DNA of 64,000 bases, taken from the NCBI RefSeq assembly GCF_900177675.1, contig NZ_FXWM01000001.1, positions 5,341,001-5,405,000 of the forward strand. The letters are read 5' to 3'. Made by a program: the position numbers and the translations under genes. Of this stretch, positions 43,055 to 52,358 are shown in pieces; the first letter of the stretch is position 1; each line of letters starts with the position of its first letter. The notes below the pieces were generated by a model. That model saw nothing but the letters and a program-made list of their open reading frames with translations. It searched no databases and was not told where the DNA came from. This DNA is from Bacillus sp. OV166. GTDB taxonomy: Bacteria > Bacillota > Bacilli > Bacillales > Cytobacillaceae.

Positions 43055-44455
43055 TTAATTTCCTCCAAGGGCTCTGAGCATTGGTTTAAATTTCAAGCTC
43101 GTCTCCAAATATTCACTTTCTGAGTCAGAATCTGCTACTACTCCACAACCTGCAAACAACGATACTTCATCCCCCTGGATCAGTCCAGATCGAATCGAAA
43201 CAGCAAATTCGCCATTTTTTCTGTAGTCCACCCACCCTAAAGGAGCAGCATAGAATCCACGGTCCAGTTCCTCTACTTGTCTAATCTTTACAACTGCTTC
43301 ATCCTTAGGCAGTCCGCCGAGTGCTGGTGTTGGGTGAAGTCGTTCGACTAATAACAACAAGGAAGCATCCTTATGGCATTTTCCGATAACAGGTGTATAT
43401 AGGTGCTGAATATCCCGTATCTTCATCAACTGCGGCTTGTCAGGCAGGATAATTTCTTCACATGATTCTTCAAGTGCTGCTTTAATCATTTCAACAACGA
43501 AACCATGCTCAATCAGATTTTTTTGATCATTTAATAACATTTGACCTAATTTCAAATCTTCTTGTTCGGTTTTCCCCCGTGAAATAGAACCGGCAAGGCA
43601 GGTAGAATAAACCTCATTGCCATGTTTTTTCACTAGTCTTTCTGGAGATGCCCCAATAAAACAATCACCATTCGATTCAAATGCGAAAATAAAGCTTTCA
43701 TGCTGCTGCATATATAAATTATTCAATACATCCTCTGCCTCTACCTGATCGTCAAATACAAGCCGCAATTCTCGGGCGAGAACGACCTTCTTAAGCGGGC
43801 CTTCTGTTAATTCCTTCACAACTCCGTCAACAGCTTTTTTCCACTCCTCTGGTTCAATCTCTCGCGTTTCTAGAAGTGACGCTGTACTCATCCGTTCATT
43901 CTGATGGAGCGAATTTAATAGCTGATTTCTCTCTTTGCTCACTTTCTTAAATAAATAAGGATCCTCATGTGGAGTACAAACTGTATTCGTGGTTAAATAC
44001 GTTTGACCGCGAATGATACTCAATAAAAATTTGGGTATGTGGAACAATGAATCAGCGTACTTGGACCATAGGTCTGTTTTATCCTTGTAGGGGTCAAAAG
44101 AGAAGCCCCCGAACATGACAGGTCCTATACCAACTTCTGTATATGGATTAAAAATGAGGCAGTCCTCTAAAAATTTTTCCCATTCCTTTTCAACATGAAA
44201 AAAGCGGTCAGAAGCCTGATCCGTCTGAATTTGTTTCGAAATCCCAAGCCCAATTAGCACCGTTTCGTCCGTTGGGTCCTTCCAGAAAAATCGTTCCCCG
44301 CGATAATGTTCTTTTCCTATATTAAAAAATGATAGTGGGTTAATCGTGTCCATTTTATGAACTTCACTAATTAAAATGGGCCGGCCAAGTTCTTTTGCCC
44401 TATTAACCGCCAAAAGACCTCGTTCCATTATTTCCAATTCTTGAATGGTAACCAA
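43055..44455 (-). CDS. menF: Isochorismate synthase MenF
   Basis: Converts chorismate to isochorismate, the first committed men step. The 466-residue chorismate-binding enzyme shows KKVVLARELRL, GASPERLVKK, CLAGSISRG and LHPTPALGGLPK. The longest frame starts at 44494, but TTG at 44455 lies 6 bases after GGAGGG and begins MVTIQELEIMERGLLAV, matching the B. subtilis N-terminus. It heads menF-D-H-B-E-C. Confidence 0.94.
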   Translation of the reverse strand: MVTIQELEIMERGLLAVNRAKELGRPILISEVHKMDTINPLSFFNIGKEHYRGERFFWKDPTDETVLIGLGISKQIQTDQASDRFFHVEKEWEKFLEDCLIFNPYTEVGIGPVMFGGFSFDPYKDKTDLWSKYADSLFHIPKFLLSIIRGQTYLTTNTVCTPHEDPYLFKKVSKERNQLLNSLHQNERMSTASLLETREIEPEEWKKAVDGVVKELTEGPLKKVVLARELRLVFDDQVEAEDVLNNLYMQQHESFIFAFESNGDCFIGASPERLVKKHGNEVYSTCLAGSISRGKTEQEDLKLGQMLLNDQKNLIEHGFVVEMIKAALEESCEEIILPDKPQLMKIRDIQHLYTPVIGKCHKDASLLLLVERLHPTPALGGLPKDEAVVKIRQVEELDRGFYAAPLGWVDYRKNGEFAVSIRSGLIQGDEVSLFAGCGVVADSDSESEYLETSLKFKPMLRALGGN

Positions 44456-44812
44456 ACAAATCCCTCCAAAACAGCCGAAATGACTGTTATCCATTCATAT
44501 TAATGCAAATTTTAACATACTACTCTCATTGTAAAGAAGTCAGTAATACTTGTCACTAGCAAACCTTCATCATTCCGTATTATATCTTAAGTTTTCATCT
44601 TACTGTTAAAATAAGTATTCTCATTTAATTAGTTTCATTTTCCCACCAACCATCCAATAATAATCAAACAGGTATAATCTTCCAAATTTGATAAGAAAAA
44701 TTAATTGACACTATTCCTTGAATTTCATACACTTAGTTTTGGGCAAAGCCCATCAAATAATCGATTCTAAACCTTTAAATAGAGAGAAAAAAACTAAAAA
44801 GGGAGAGATACT
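44456..44812. other. Divergent promoter region between menF and menA
   Basis: A 357-bp AT-rich gap between divergent men genes. The menA promoter (44705-44733) is clear. A weak menF candidate, TTTACA and TAAAAT on the minus strand only 15 bp apart, is near 44512-44540. Nothing else is recognised. Confidence 0.6.
44705..44733 (+). promoter_or_regulatory. menA promoter
   Basis: -35 TTGACA (44705-44710) and -10 TACACT (44728-44733) are 17 bp apart, 80 bp before the menA ATG. Confidence 0.75.
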
Positions 44813-45748
44813 ATGCAACCAAATATACAGCAAAGCTCGAATCCTGTAGTTGAATCAAACCGCGGCTTTCAAATTTGGTGGCAAATGACCCGCCCACATA
44901 CATTAACCGCTGCATTCGTACCAGTTCTGCTTGGTACGGCATTAGCCCTTAAGTATGGGAAAATTCATTTTGGTCTATTTTTTGCCATGCTTTTAGCGAG
45001 TTTATTGATTCAAGCTGCAACCAATATGTTTAATGAATATTTCGATTTCAAACGCGGTCTGGATACTGCCCAATCCGTTGGGATTGGCGGTACGATTGTT
45101 CGTGACGGAATCAAACCCAAAACAGTCCTAAATCTTGCGTTTGGCTTTTATGGAATTGCCCTATTATTAGGGATCTATATTTGCGCAAATAGCAGCTGGT
45201 GGTTAGCTGTTGTAGGTCTAATTTGTATGGCTGTGGGATATTTTTATACTGGAGGTCCTTTCCCGATCGCCTATACACCATTTGGTGAAATTCTTTCAGG
45301 TTTCTTTATGGGGATGCTGATTATTTTAATCGCCTTCTTTATTCAAACGGGAACAGTCAGCAGCACAAGTATTCTCGTTTCAGTTCCAAGTATGATATTG
45401 GTTGGTATGATTATGTTATCGAATAACATCCGTGATTTGGATGGCGACAAAGAAAACGGCCGTAAAACAGTTGCTATTCTATTAGGTAAGAAAGGTGCTA
45501 TTTACTTATTAACAGGGATGTTCACTTTTTCATTTCTTTGGGTTTTGGGACTCATCATTATTGGTGTTTTACCAATTTGGACAGCACTTGTAATTCTTAG
45601 CGCCCCAAAGGCTGTTAAAGCAACCAAAGGATTTATTGAAAATACCCTGCCGATTCAAATGGCACCAGCGATGAAAGCAACAGCCCAAACCAATACGATA
45701 TTTGGGTTTTTATTAGCAATCGGAATTTTCGCTGGGCATTACTTATAA
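44813..45748 (+). CDS. menA: 1,4-Dihydroxy-2-naphthoate polyprenyltransferase
   Basis: Attaches the isoprenoid tail to DHNA at the membrane. The 311-residue UbiA-family protein has about nine hydrophobic segments and the two acidic motifs NMFNEYFDFKRGLD and NNIRDLDGDKENGRKT that bind Mg-diphosphate. AAAGGGAGAG is the RBS. Divergent from menF, as in B. subtilis. Its terminator is split by an IS element. Confidence 0.95.
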   Translation: MQPNIQQSSNPVVESNRGFQIWWQMTRPHTLTAAFVPVLLGTALALKYGKIHFGLFFAMLLASLLIQAATNMFNEYFDFKRGLDTAQSVGIGGTIVRDGIKPKTVLNLAFGFYGIALLLGIYICANSSWWLAVVGLICMAVGYFYTGGPFPIAYTPFGEILSGFFMGMLIILIAFFIQTGTVSSTSILVSVPSMILVGMIMLSNNIRDLDGDKENGRKTVAILLGKKGAIYLLTGMFTFSFLWVLGLIIIGVLPIWTALVILSAPKAVKATKGFIENTLPIQMAPAMKATAQTNTIFGFLLAIGIFAGHYL

Positions 45749-45762
45749 AAAAAACTTCTGCC
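45745..45762 (+). terminator. menA terminator, left arm (split by IS)
   Basis: Together with 47268-47285 this forms one long stem, left arm TTATAAAAAAAACTTCTG plus CCA. The original hairpin had a 5-base loop TAGAC and a T8 tract; the IS now separates the arms by about 1.5 kb. Confidence 0.85.
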
Positions 45763-45883
45763 ATATGAACTATAACCCGAATAATGGACACTTTATAAAA
45801 AGTCCCTTATTCGGGTTTTTCTGTGTCCATTTCACAAAAACCCGTTTATAATCAAACTCAATGATGTGAGCGGAGGACATATA

Positions 45884-46312
45884 ATGAGTAAAATTATTTT
45901 TAATGAAATTCAAATGAAACTACTAGAACAGAATCCAAATGTACAACACGTATCGGATCGTTCTATCGCATATAAGCCTGAATTTAAGGTAGAAGCAATT
46001 AAAGAAAATTCAAATGGTAAAGGACCTGCCCAAATTTTTATTGAACATGGATTTGACTTAGAAATGATTGGGTCTGATAAACCTAGTGAATGTTTAAAAC
46101 GCTGGAGGAAAACATTTGAGCAGTTTGGGGAGGATGGTTTCTTCACAGAAAGGCGTGGAAAAGCAAGCACTGGTAGACCCTCTTCAAAGCCTCTTTCAGT
46201 TGAGGATAACTTAAAGAAAGCTGAAGCACGAATTAAATTCCTAGAAGCGGAGCTTGAATTCTTAAAAAAGTTAGACGAACTAGAAAGGCAGGCGAAGAAG
46301 AAGAAAAAGTAA
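45884..46312 (+). CDS. IS3-family transposase OrfA
   Basis: A 142-residue helix-turn-helix protein of the IS3/IS150 OrfA type: KPEFKVEAIKENSNGKGPAQ, GSDKPSECLKRWRKTFEQ, and a C-terminal leucine-zipper-like coil (KKAEARIKFLEAELEFLKKL) ending in lysines. ATG at 45884 has GGAGG upstream. The end has slippery GAAAAAG (46303-46309) from which a -1 shift joins OrfB. Confidence 0.92.
   Translation: MSKIIFNEIQMKLLEQNPNVQHVSDRSIAYKPEFKVEAIKENSNGKGPAQIFIEHGFDLEMIGSDKPSECLKRWRKTFEQFGEDGFFTERRGKASTGRPSSKPLSVEDNLKKAEARIKFLEAELEFLKKLDELERQAKKKKK
46303..46309 (+). other. Probable -1 programmed frameshift site
   Basis: GAAAAAG lies at the last two codons of orfA; a -1 slip reads on into the orfB frame with no stop before its ATG. 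IS3 elements make their OrfAB transposase this way. Not tested. Confidence 0.6.
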
Positions 46313-46329
46313 CCGTTTCAGAGAAGTAT

Positions 46330-47214
46330 ATGCTTATCGAACAAACTATTAGAAAGTTTGGGCTTATACATATGGTGAAATTCCTCTGTAAGAAGGCAGA
46401 GGTAAGCAGAAGTGGATATTATGCTTGGGTAAAGGCTGAAAGCATGCGGTCTGATCGAGAAGAGAATGATTGGAATGATTATGAGTTAATCAAGGAAATA
46501 TTTGATAAGAAAAAGGGTTTCGCTGGAGCACTTACTATCAAAATGATTTTAGAGAATGACTATTTTGTGGAAATGAATCACAAAAAAATCCGACGGATTA
46601 TGAGGAAGTTTAATTTAGTGGCAAAGGTTCGCCAAATTAATCCTTACAAAAAAATGGCTAAAGCTACCCAAGAACATAAGACTCTCTCTAACCTATTAAA
46701 TCGAGAATTTGACCAAGGTGAGCCTGGAAAAGTATTGCTAACGGATATTACTTATGTGTACTATGGAGCAGCGCAACCGGCTTATTTGTCTTGTGTAAAG
46801 GACTCCTCGACAAGGGAAATTGTTGCTTATCATTTGTCCAGAACATTAAAGATGGATCTTGTTTATTGTACATTGGATAAACTCTCTGTAGCACTTGGTG
46901 ATCTAGTTCATCCGGAAGCTATGATTCACTCAGACCAGGGATTCCATTACACGCATCCAGAATTTCAAAAAAGAGTGAAAAAGCTAAAGCTTACTCAGTC
47001 TATGTCCCGTAAGGGAAATTGCTGGGATAACGCCCCAATGGAATCATTCTTTGGTCATTTAAAGGATGAAGTAGATTATTCTTCATGTCAGAGCTTTGAG
47101 GAATTACAGGGATTGATAGGAACCTATATTGAGGAGTACAACACCAACAGATATCAATGGAGCCTAAATAAAATGACTCCGGCACAATACCGGAGTCACT
47201 TATTAGCAGCTTAA
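46330..47214 (+). CDS. IS3-family transposase OrfB, DDE integrase
   Basis: A 294-residue catalytic protein of the rve integrase fold. The DDE residues appear in LLTDITYVY, MIHSDQGFHYTHPEFQ and MESFFGHLKDE. The C-terminus NTNRYQWSLNKMTPAQYRSH is typical of IS150-type OrfB. It is read as OrfAB by frameshift and also possibly alone. No damage is seen. Confidence 0.94.
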   Translation: MLIEQTIRKFGLIHMVKFLCKKAEVSRSGYYAWVKAESMRSDREENDWNDYELIKEIFDKKKGFAGALTIKMILENDYFVEMNHKKIRRIMRKFNLVAKVRQINPYKKMAKATQEHKTLSNLLNREFDQGEPGKVLLTDITYVYYGAAQPAYLSCVKDSSTREIVAYHLSRTLKMDLVYCTLDKLSVALGDLVHPEAMIHSDQGFHYTHPEFQKRVKKLKLTQSMSRKGNCWDNAPMESFFGHLKDEVDYSSCQSFEELQGLIGTYIEEYNTNRYQWSLNKMTPAQYRSHLLAA

Positions 47215-47267
47215 AATATTCGGTCTTTTTTTAGACTGTCCATTTTATGGGTCACAGTTCAATAGAC

Positions 47268-47286
47268 TGGCAGAAGTTTTTTTTAT
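47268..47286 (+). terminator. menA terminator, right arm (split by IS)
   Basis: TGGCAGAAGTTTTTTTTAT is the complement of the left arm at 45745-45762 plus the CCA at 45761-45763. A perfect 22-bp stem would exist without the IS. Confidence 0.85.
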
Positions 47287-47321
47287 AAGATAAGAAAATA
47301 TAAATTTCGACTTTGAAAATT

Positions 47322-47475
47322 GTCCAGCTCCAGCGCCTTAGCGGCTAGTGTCCTTCGCTCTCCGCCCTACGATAAGTCAACATCGAATCACCTTCGGCTC
47401 TTCGTGTTTCCTTTATCTCAGTTGGAGCGCTCCAGGCCATACGCCGCTGAACAGGGCGCTTGCGCTTTTCTTATT
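47322..47475. repeat. Bacillus-type GCTCCAGCGC intergenic repeat
   Basis: Opens TTGTCCAGCTCCAGCGCCTT and closes GGGCGCTTGCGCTTTTCTTA, with a pair-rich interior (AAGTCAACATCG, CCTTCGGCTCTTCG, GTTGGAGCGCTCC). The two ends are nearly inverse. This family is common between Bacillus genes; a short piece also occurs at 24812-24842. It overlaps the 3' end of glgP by a few bases. Confidence 0.78.
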
Positions 47476-49867
47476 GTAGAGGCTTTATTCCCCATATATC
47501 GTCTGCGTATTCCTGAATCGTACGATCGCTTGAAAAATAACCAGCCTGGGCGATATTATTTAGACTCATTTGCTGCCAACGTAATCGGTCAATAAACGCT
47601 TCTCCAATGGAACCTTGTGTTTCTGCATAGGAAGCAAAATCCTTTAAAACAAAATATTGATCATTTTCCTGAAGGAGTGAATCGAATATTGGTTCAAATT
47701 CATTATAAACACCAGGGAAAAAGCCATTTACAAGCTGGTCAACGGCTTGACGAATTCGATAATCGTGATGGTAATATTCATCGGATTGATATCCGCCATG
47801 TTGATAGTAGTGAAGAACTTCATCTGCAGTTAGTCCAAACGTGAATATATTGGAATTACCGACTAATTCACGAATTTCTATATTGGCCCCATCCAAGGTC
47901 CCCACCGTCAATGCCCCATTGATCATAAACTTCATATTACCTGTTCCAGAAGCTTCCTTACTAGCCGTGGAGATTTGTTCACTGACATCTGCTGCAGGAA
48001 AGATCTTCTCCGCAAGAGAAACACGATAATTTTCAAGAAAAATCACTTTAATTTTGTCATTGATAAATGGGTCATTGTTAACTTTTTCAGCAACTGTATT
48101 TATTAACTTAATGATTTTCTTCGCATAATAATATCCTGGAGATGCTTTCGCTCCAAAAATAAACACCCTTGGAACAACCTTGAAGCTTGAATCTTCTTTG
48201 ATCCGATTATAGAGATGCATAATATGTAAGACATTTAAAAGCTGCCGCTTATAAGCATGGAGCCGCTTCACTTGTACATCAAAGATTGAACCAGTATCAA
48301 CGGCAGTTCCCGTCTTATCGAAAATAATCTTGGCAAGTGTTTGTTTGTTTTCTTTCTTTATTTTTAACAATTGCTCTAAAAACGAAGTGTCGTTTTGATA
48401 ATTAAGTAATTGGGAAAGCTCCGTAGCTTTATATGTCCATGCAGACCCAATCGTATCTGTAATCAATGAAGATAGTTTTGGGTTCGCTTTTAACAGCCAG
48501 CGGCGGTAGGCAATTCCGTTCGTTTTATTGTTAAATTTATCAGGAAACAATTGATAAAATTGATTCATCTCGCGTTTCTTTAATATTTCAGTATGCAGTT
48601 TCGCCACACCATTCACACTAAAGCTTCCGACGATAGCCAAATGAGCCATTTTTACATAATCATCGGCAAGGATGGCTAGTCCCTTAATCCGCTCCCAATC
48701 ACCTGGTGTTTGCTCCCAAAGTTCATGGCAAAATCGTTCATTGATTTCTTCTACAATCATAAATATTCTTGGAAGCAACGGTTGAAAAATATGTATTGGC
48801 CATTTCTCTAACGCTTCTGACAAGGTGGTATGATTGGTGTAAGAAATAGTATGTTTTGTAATGTGCCATGCCTGTTCCCAATCAAATCCTTCGTCATCAA
48901 TTAGGATTCTCATTAACTCGGGAATGGCCAGGACAGGGTGTGTATCATTAATGTGAATACAGATATGTTCATGGAGTTGTTTTAAGCTGCTGTGTTGTTT
49001 CCGATAGGTCTTTAAAATAGATTGTATACTAGCAGATACCAAAAAGTATTGCTGTTTCAATCTTAATACCTTTCCTTCATCATGGGTATCATCAGGATAT
49101 AAAAACTCAGAAATCATTTCCGTTTCGCGTTTATATTTTAAAATATCCTCGTGTAAGGGAAATTGGGAAGGCTCTGCATTCCAAAGTCTTAGTGTATTGA
49201 TGGTTTTTGACTGATAGCCGATGACCGGCATGTCGTGAGGTACTGCGGTGACCGTTTCAGCATGTAGATGATGAAACACAAGTCGGCCATTTTCCATCTT
49301 TGTTTCCACCTTACCCCAAAATGGGATTTTGATGGAACTATCGGTTTTACGGATTTCCCAAACATTTCCGTTCCTTAGCCATTGTTCCGGCAATTCTACT
49401 TGATAGCCATCAACAATTTTTTGTTCAAATAAGCCATGTTTGTAACGAATGCCATGACCATGACCCGGCAGATTAAGTGATGCAAGTGAGTCTAGAAAAC
49501 AGGCAGCTAATCTTCCTAAGCCGCCGTTTCCTAAGCCTGCATCTGCCTCATATTCCTCTAATTCACCTAGATCGATTCCTAATTCCTCTAGGCCTGCTTG
49601 CACCGTCTCTTCCACACCAAGGTTAATTAGATTTTGTCTTAGTAATTTCCCCAAAAGATATTCAATAGAGAGGTAATAAACCTGCTTCCCCTTTGCCGCC
49701 AAATGGAGCTCGTTTGTAGTAATCCAATCATTACTTACAAATTCGCTAATCATTGTTCCAAGGGTTTGATAGTGATCCCTGGCTGAGCTTTCAGGGAAAC
49801 TCTTCCCACATACCATCTCAATCCTTTTTAGAAAAGTTTCCTTAAACTCGACCGTATTAGAAAACAT
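47471..49867 (-). CDS. glgP: Glycogen phosphorylase
   Basis: Releases glucose-1-phosphate from glycogen. The 798-residue PLP enzyme has the cofactor Lys in EASGTGNMKFMINGALTVGT and the phosphate site KRLHAYKRQLLN. The ATG at 49867 follows AAGGAGTG and lies inside the last codons of glgA, an 11-base overlap; the longer frame is rejected. Last gene of glgBCDAP. Confidence 0.95.
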   Translation of the reverse strand: MFSNTVEFKETFLKRIEMVCGKSFPESSARDHYQTLGTMISEFVSNDWITTNELHLAAKGKQVYYLSIEYLLGKLLRQNLINLGVEETVQAGLEELGIDLGELEEYEADAGLGNGGLGRLAACFLDSLASLNLPGHGHGIRYKHGLFEQKIVDGYQVELPEQWLRNGNVWEIRKTDSSIKIPFWGKVETKMENGRLVFHHLHAETVTAVPHDMPVIGYQSKTINTLRLWNAEPSQFPLHEDILKYKRETEMISEFLYPDDTHDEGKVLRLKQQYFLVSASIQSILKTYRKQHSSLKQLHEHICIHINDTHPVLAIPELMRILIDDEGFDWEQAWHITKHTISYTNHTTLSEALEKWPIHIFQPLLPRIFMIVEEINERFCHELWEQTPGDWERIKGLAILADDYVKMAHLAIVGSFSVNGVAKLHTEILKKREMNQFYQLFPDKFNNKTNGIAYRRWLLKANPKLSSLITDTIGSAWTYKATELSQLLNYQNDTSFLEQLLKIKKENKQTLAKIIFDKTGTAVDTGSIFDVQVKRLHAYKRQLLNVLHIMHLYNRIKEDSSFKVVPRVFIFGAKASPGYYYAKKIIKLINTVAEKVNNDPFINDKIKVIFLENYRVSLAEKIFPAADVSEQISTASKEASGTGNMKFMINGALTVGTLDGANIEIRELVGNSNIFTFGLTADEVLHYYQHGGYQSDEYYHHDYRIRQAVDQLVNGFFPGVYNEFEPIFDSLLQENDQYFVLKDFASYAETQGSIGEAFIDRLRWQQMSLNNIAQAGYFSSDRTIQEYADDIWGIKPLQ

Positions 49868-51308
49868 GTGTTTCACTCCTTGCAACGATCTCTGCATATA
49901 ACTGGTTATAGCTATATGCTGACTGTGCCCAGCTATAATCCATTTCCATTGCTTGTTTTACAATCGATTTCCACGATTTTGAATCGTGATAAACGCCTAG
50001 TGCTCTTTTAATTGTATAGAGCATATCATGGGCATTAAAATTTGAAAAAGAAAATCCATTTCCTTTTCCAGTAAATTCGTTCCAAGGTTTTATTGTATCA
50101 TTTAAGCCGCCAGTTTCCCTAACGATCGGGATCGCACCATATTTCATTGCAATCAACTGTCCAAGCCCGCATGGTTCGAATTGGGATGGCATCAAAAATA
50201 AATCTGCAGCGGCATAAAGTTTATGGGCAAGCCCTTCATTAAAACCGGTATGAACCCTTAATTTTTCAGGATAAATACGTGCGGCCTGTCTTAAATGTTC
50301 TTCGTATTCATAATCACCTGTTCCAAGGATAATGACCTGCAGATCCTCCTGCAAAATTTCACGAAGGACATATTTAACTAAATCAAGTCCTTTTTGCCTT
50401 GTCAGTCTTGTAATCATGACTAATAAAGGTGTAAGCTCAGATTGTGGTAATCCAAAATGTTTTTGAATCTCACTTTTGTTGATTGATTTTTTTTGATGAT
50501 TATCAGCCGTATATGTTTGATATATTAATGGATCGGAAACAGGATTATAGAAATCTTCATCAATCCCATTTAAAATCCCAATTAAGTCATCATTTCTTTC
50601 TCTTAAGAGACCGTCTAACTTTTCACCAAATACAGGTGTTTGAATTTCTTCTTTATAGGTTGGGCTAACTGTCGTAATTTTGTCTGCAGATACAAGAGCA
50701 CCCTTCATATAATTGATATTTCCGAAAAACTCTAAGTGACCAGTGTGAAAGGAATTGTAATCCATTCCTAACAAGTCTCCCAACACCTCTTTTGGAAAGA
50801 TCCCTTGGAATTGAAGATTATGAATCGTAAAAACAGTACGCATTAAGCCGTAACCTTTTCTTTTATAATATTCAGTTCGTAACAGAAAAGGAATCATCGC
50901 CGTGTGCCAGTCATGGCAATGTAACACATCTGGAAAAAAGTTTAGCTGGGCAAGTGTGTCTAAGACAGCCCTATTAAAATAAGCAAATCTTTCCCCATCA
51001 TCAAAATATCCATATAAATTTTCTCGTTTAAAATAGTATTCATTATCTACGAAATAAAATGTAACTCCCTGGTGTGTGAGCTCCTCAATTCCGCAATACT
51101 GATTTCTCCAGCCAACAGAAACAGTAAATTCTTTAACCTTTTTCATCTCACTCTTAAATTCTTCTGAAATTGTTCCGTATTTAGGTAGAATAACTCTGAC
51201 ATCAGTTCCCAAACTCTTTAATTCTTTTGGAAGGGAACCAGCAACATCGGCAAGTCCACCCGATTTTGCAAATGGTCCACATTCCGAAACGGCAAATAGT
51301 ACTTTCAC
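49857..51308 (-). CDS. glgA: Glycogen synthase (ADP-glucose)
   Basis: Extends glycogen from ADP-glucose. The 483-residue GT5 enzyme begins KVLFAVSECGPFAKSGGLADVAG with the KSGGLADV sugar-nucleotide motif; FEPCGLGQL carries the second catalytic region. Starts at GTG, which overlaps the glgD stop as GTGA. Confidence 0.95.
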   Translation of the reverse strand: MKVLFAVSECGPFAKSGGLADVAGSLPKELKSLGTDVRVILPKYGTISEEFKSEMKKVKEFTVSVGWRNQYCGIEELTHQGVTFYFVDNEYYFKRENLYGYFDDGERFAYFNRAVLDTLAQLNFFPDVLHCHDWHTAMIPFLLRTEYYKRKGYGLMRTVFTIHNLQFQGIFPKEVLGDLLGMDYNSFHTGHLEFFGNINYMKGALVSADKITTVSPTYKEEIQTPVFGEKLDGLLRERNDDLIGILNGIDEDFYNPVSDPLIYQTYTADNHQKKSINKSEIQKHFGLPQSELTPLLVMITRLTRQKGLDLVKYVLREILQEDLQVIILGTGDYEYEEHLRQAARIYPEKLRVHTGFNEGLAHKLYAAADLFLMPSQFEPCGLGQLIAMKYGAIPIVRETGGLNDTIKPWNEFTGKGNGFSFSNFNAHDMLYTIKRALGVYHDSKSWKSIVKQAMEMDYSWAQSAYSYNQLYAEIVARSETHVF

Positions 51309-52336
51309 GAGTTCATCAACGCTCCTTGTTTTGTCCCTTTACGAACCACAAATGGTGACCCCGCTGTTCCAGTTAATTTAGTTCCTGCTTCAACTTTCAC
51401 ATCTTTATCTAAAATAACGGAATCCAGATAACAATTATCTTCGATCTGGCACTTTTGCATAATGATACAGTTCTTAATAACTGCACCTTTTCCAATCTTT
51501 ACACCTCGGGATATAATACTATTTTCTACTGAACCGCTAATTAAACATCCATTGGCAATCATTGCATTTTTTACAACAGACCCTTTATTATATTTCGTTG
51601 GCGGCTCATCCTTTACCTTTGTGAAAATCGGCTGTTCTTTAATAAAAAGTTTTTTCCAGACATCCGACTGTAGCAAATTCATACTAGTAGAAAAATAGTT
51701 TTCGATCGAATCTATCATCACGGAATAACCGTCATATTCATAGTTACAAATCGAGTAAATATTTTCAATATCATTTACAACATCCTTCATACAGGTATAC
51801 CCTGTTTCATTACGCGTTTCAATCAGCTTAATAAGTAGGGATGTTTTGATTAAGTACATCTCCATCGAAGCTCCATCCTTTTGATGGATTTCGGTAATGT
51901 CACATCTTGAATTGATATGCCAATCTAAGATTGGTCTAAAGTTCATATTAAAAACCGTATAGCAATTGGAAATAATCGAATACTCTTGCGTGCTGCGATA
52001 AAAGAAGTCTAAATTTGCTGCAAAATTCTCAAAAGAACCAATTGTATTTCCATCGTAATCAACTATTGGAGATGGGAAAAAGAAAAGGCCATCCCGTTTT
52101 CGATCCAAATCCCAGTTTTTCCCTGAACCTAGATGATCCATCAGTGAACGGTACTGCATTTTTGGAAATATTGCCACACTTCGAATACCTGAATTCACCA
52201 TATTCGATAGCACAAAATCAATAATACGATATCTTCCTGCAAAAGGCAGGGCAGCAAGTGAGCGATGTGTTAATAAATCTTCCAAATCTTCATGGTATGT
52301 TGTGGCATCAATGACTCCTAGTAGCTTTTTTTTCAA
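51305..52336 (-). CDS. glgD: Glucose-1-phosphate adenylyltransferase subunit GlgD
   Basis: A 343-residue regulatory-type partner of GlgC. It has the nucleotidyltransferase frame (ALPFAGRYRIIDFVLSNMVN) and a beta-helix tail (GRGVKIGKGAVIKN-like repeats), but its first loop reads LLGVIDATTYHEDL rather than GlgC's AGGKGSRL, so it probably lacks catalysis. GAGGGACTTG RBS. Between glgC and glgA. Confidence 0.93.
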   Translation of the reverse strand: MKKKLLGVIDATTYHEDLEDLLTHRSLAALPFAGRYRIIDFVLSNMVNSGIRSVAIFPKMQYRSLMDHLGSGKNWDLDRKRDGLFFFPSPIVDYDGNTIGSFENFAANLDFFYRSTQEYSIISNCYTVFNMNFRPILDWHINSRCDITEIHQKDGASMEMYLIKTSLLIKLIETRNETGYTCMKDVVNDIENIYSICNYEYDGYSVMIDSIENYFSTSMNLLQSDVWKKLFIKEQPIFTKVKDEPPTKYNKGSVVKNAMIANGCLISGSVENSIISRGVKIGKGAVIKNCIIMQKCQIEDNCYLDSVILDKDVKVEAGTKLTGTAGSPFVVRKGTKQGALMNS

Positions 52337-52358
52337 TCCAAGTCCCTCCTGTATTATA

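Larger units (their letters stand above)
45766..47261 (+). mobile_element. IS3-family (IS150-like) insertion sequence, complete
   Basis: A 1496-bp element. The left end TGAACTATAACCCGAATAAT and the inverse of the right end TGAACTGTGACCCATAAAAT agree over most of about 25 bp (TGAACTRTRACCC, AATGGACA). The direct repeat ATA flanks both sides (45763-45765 and 47262-47264), a 3-bp target duplication typical of IS3. It carries overlapping-frame orfA and orfB. Both frames appear intact, so it may be active and recent. Confidence 0.95.

Noticed and set aside
45753..47285. CRISPR or phage att site next to menA
   Set aside because: The inverted arms are the split menA terminator and the 3-bp ATA repeat is an IS target duplication.
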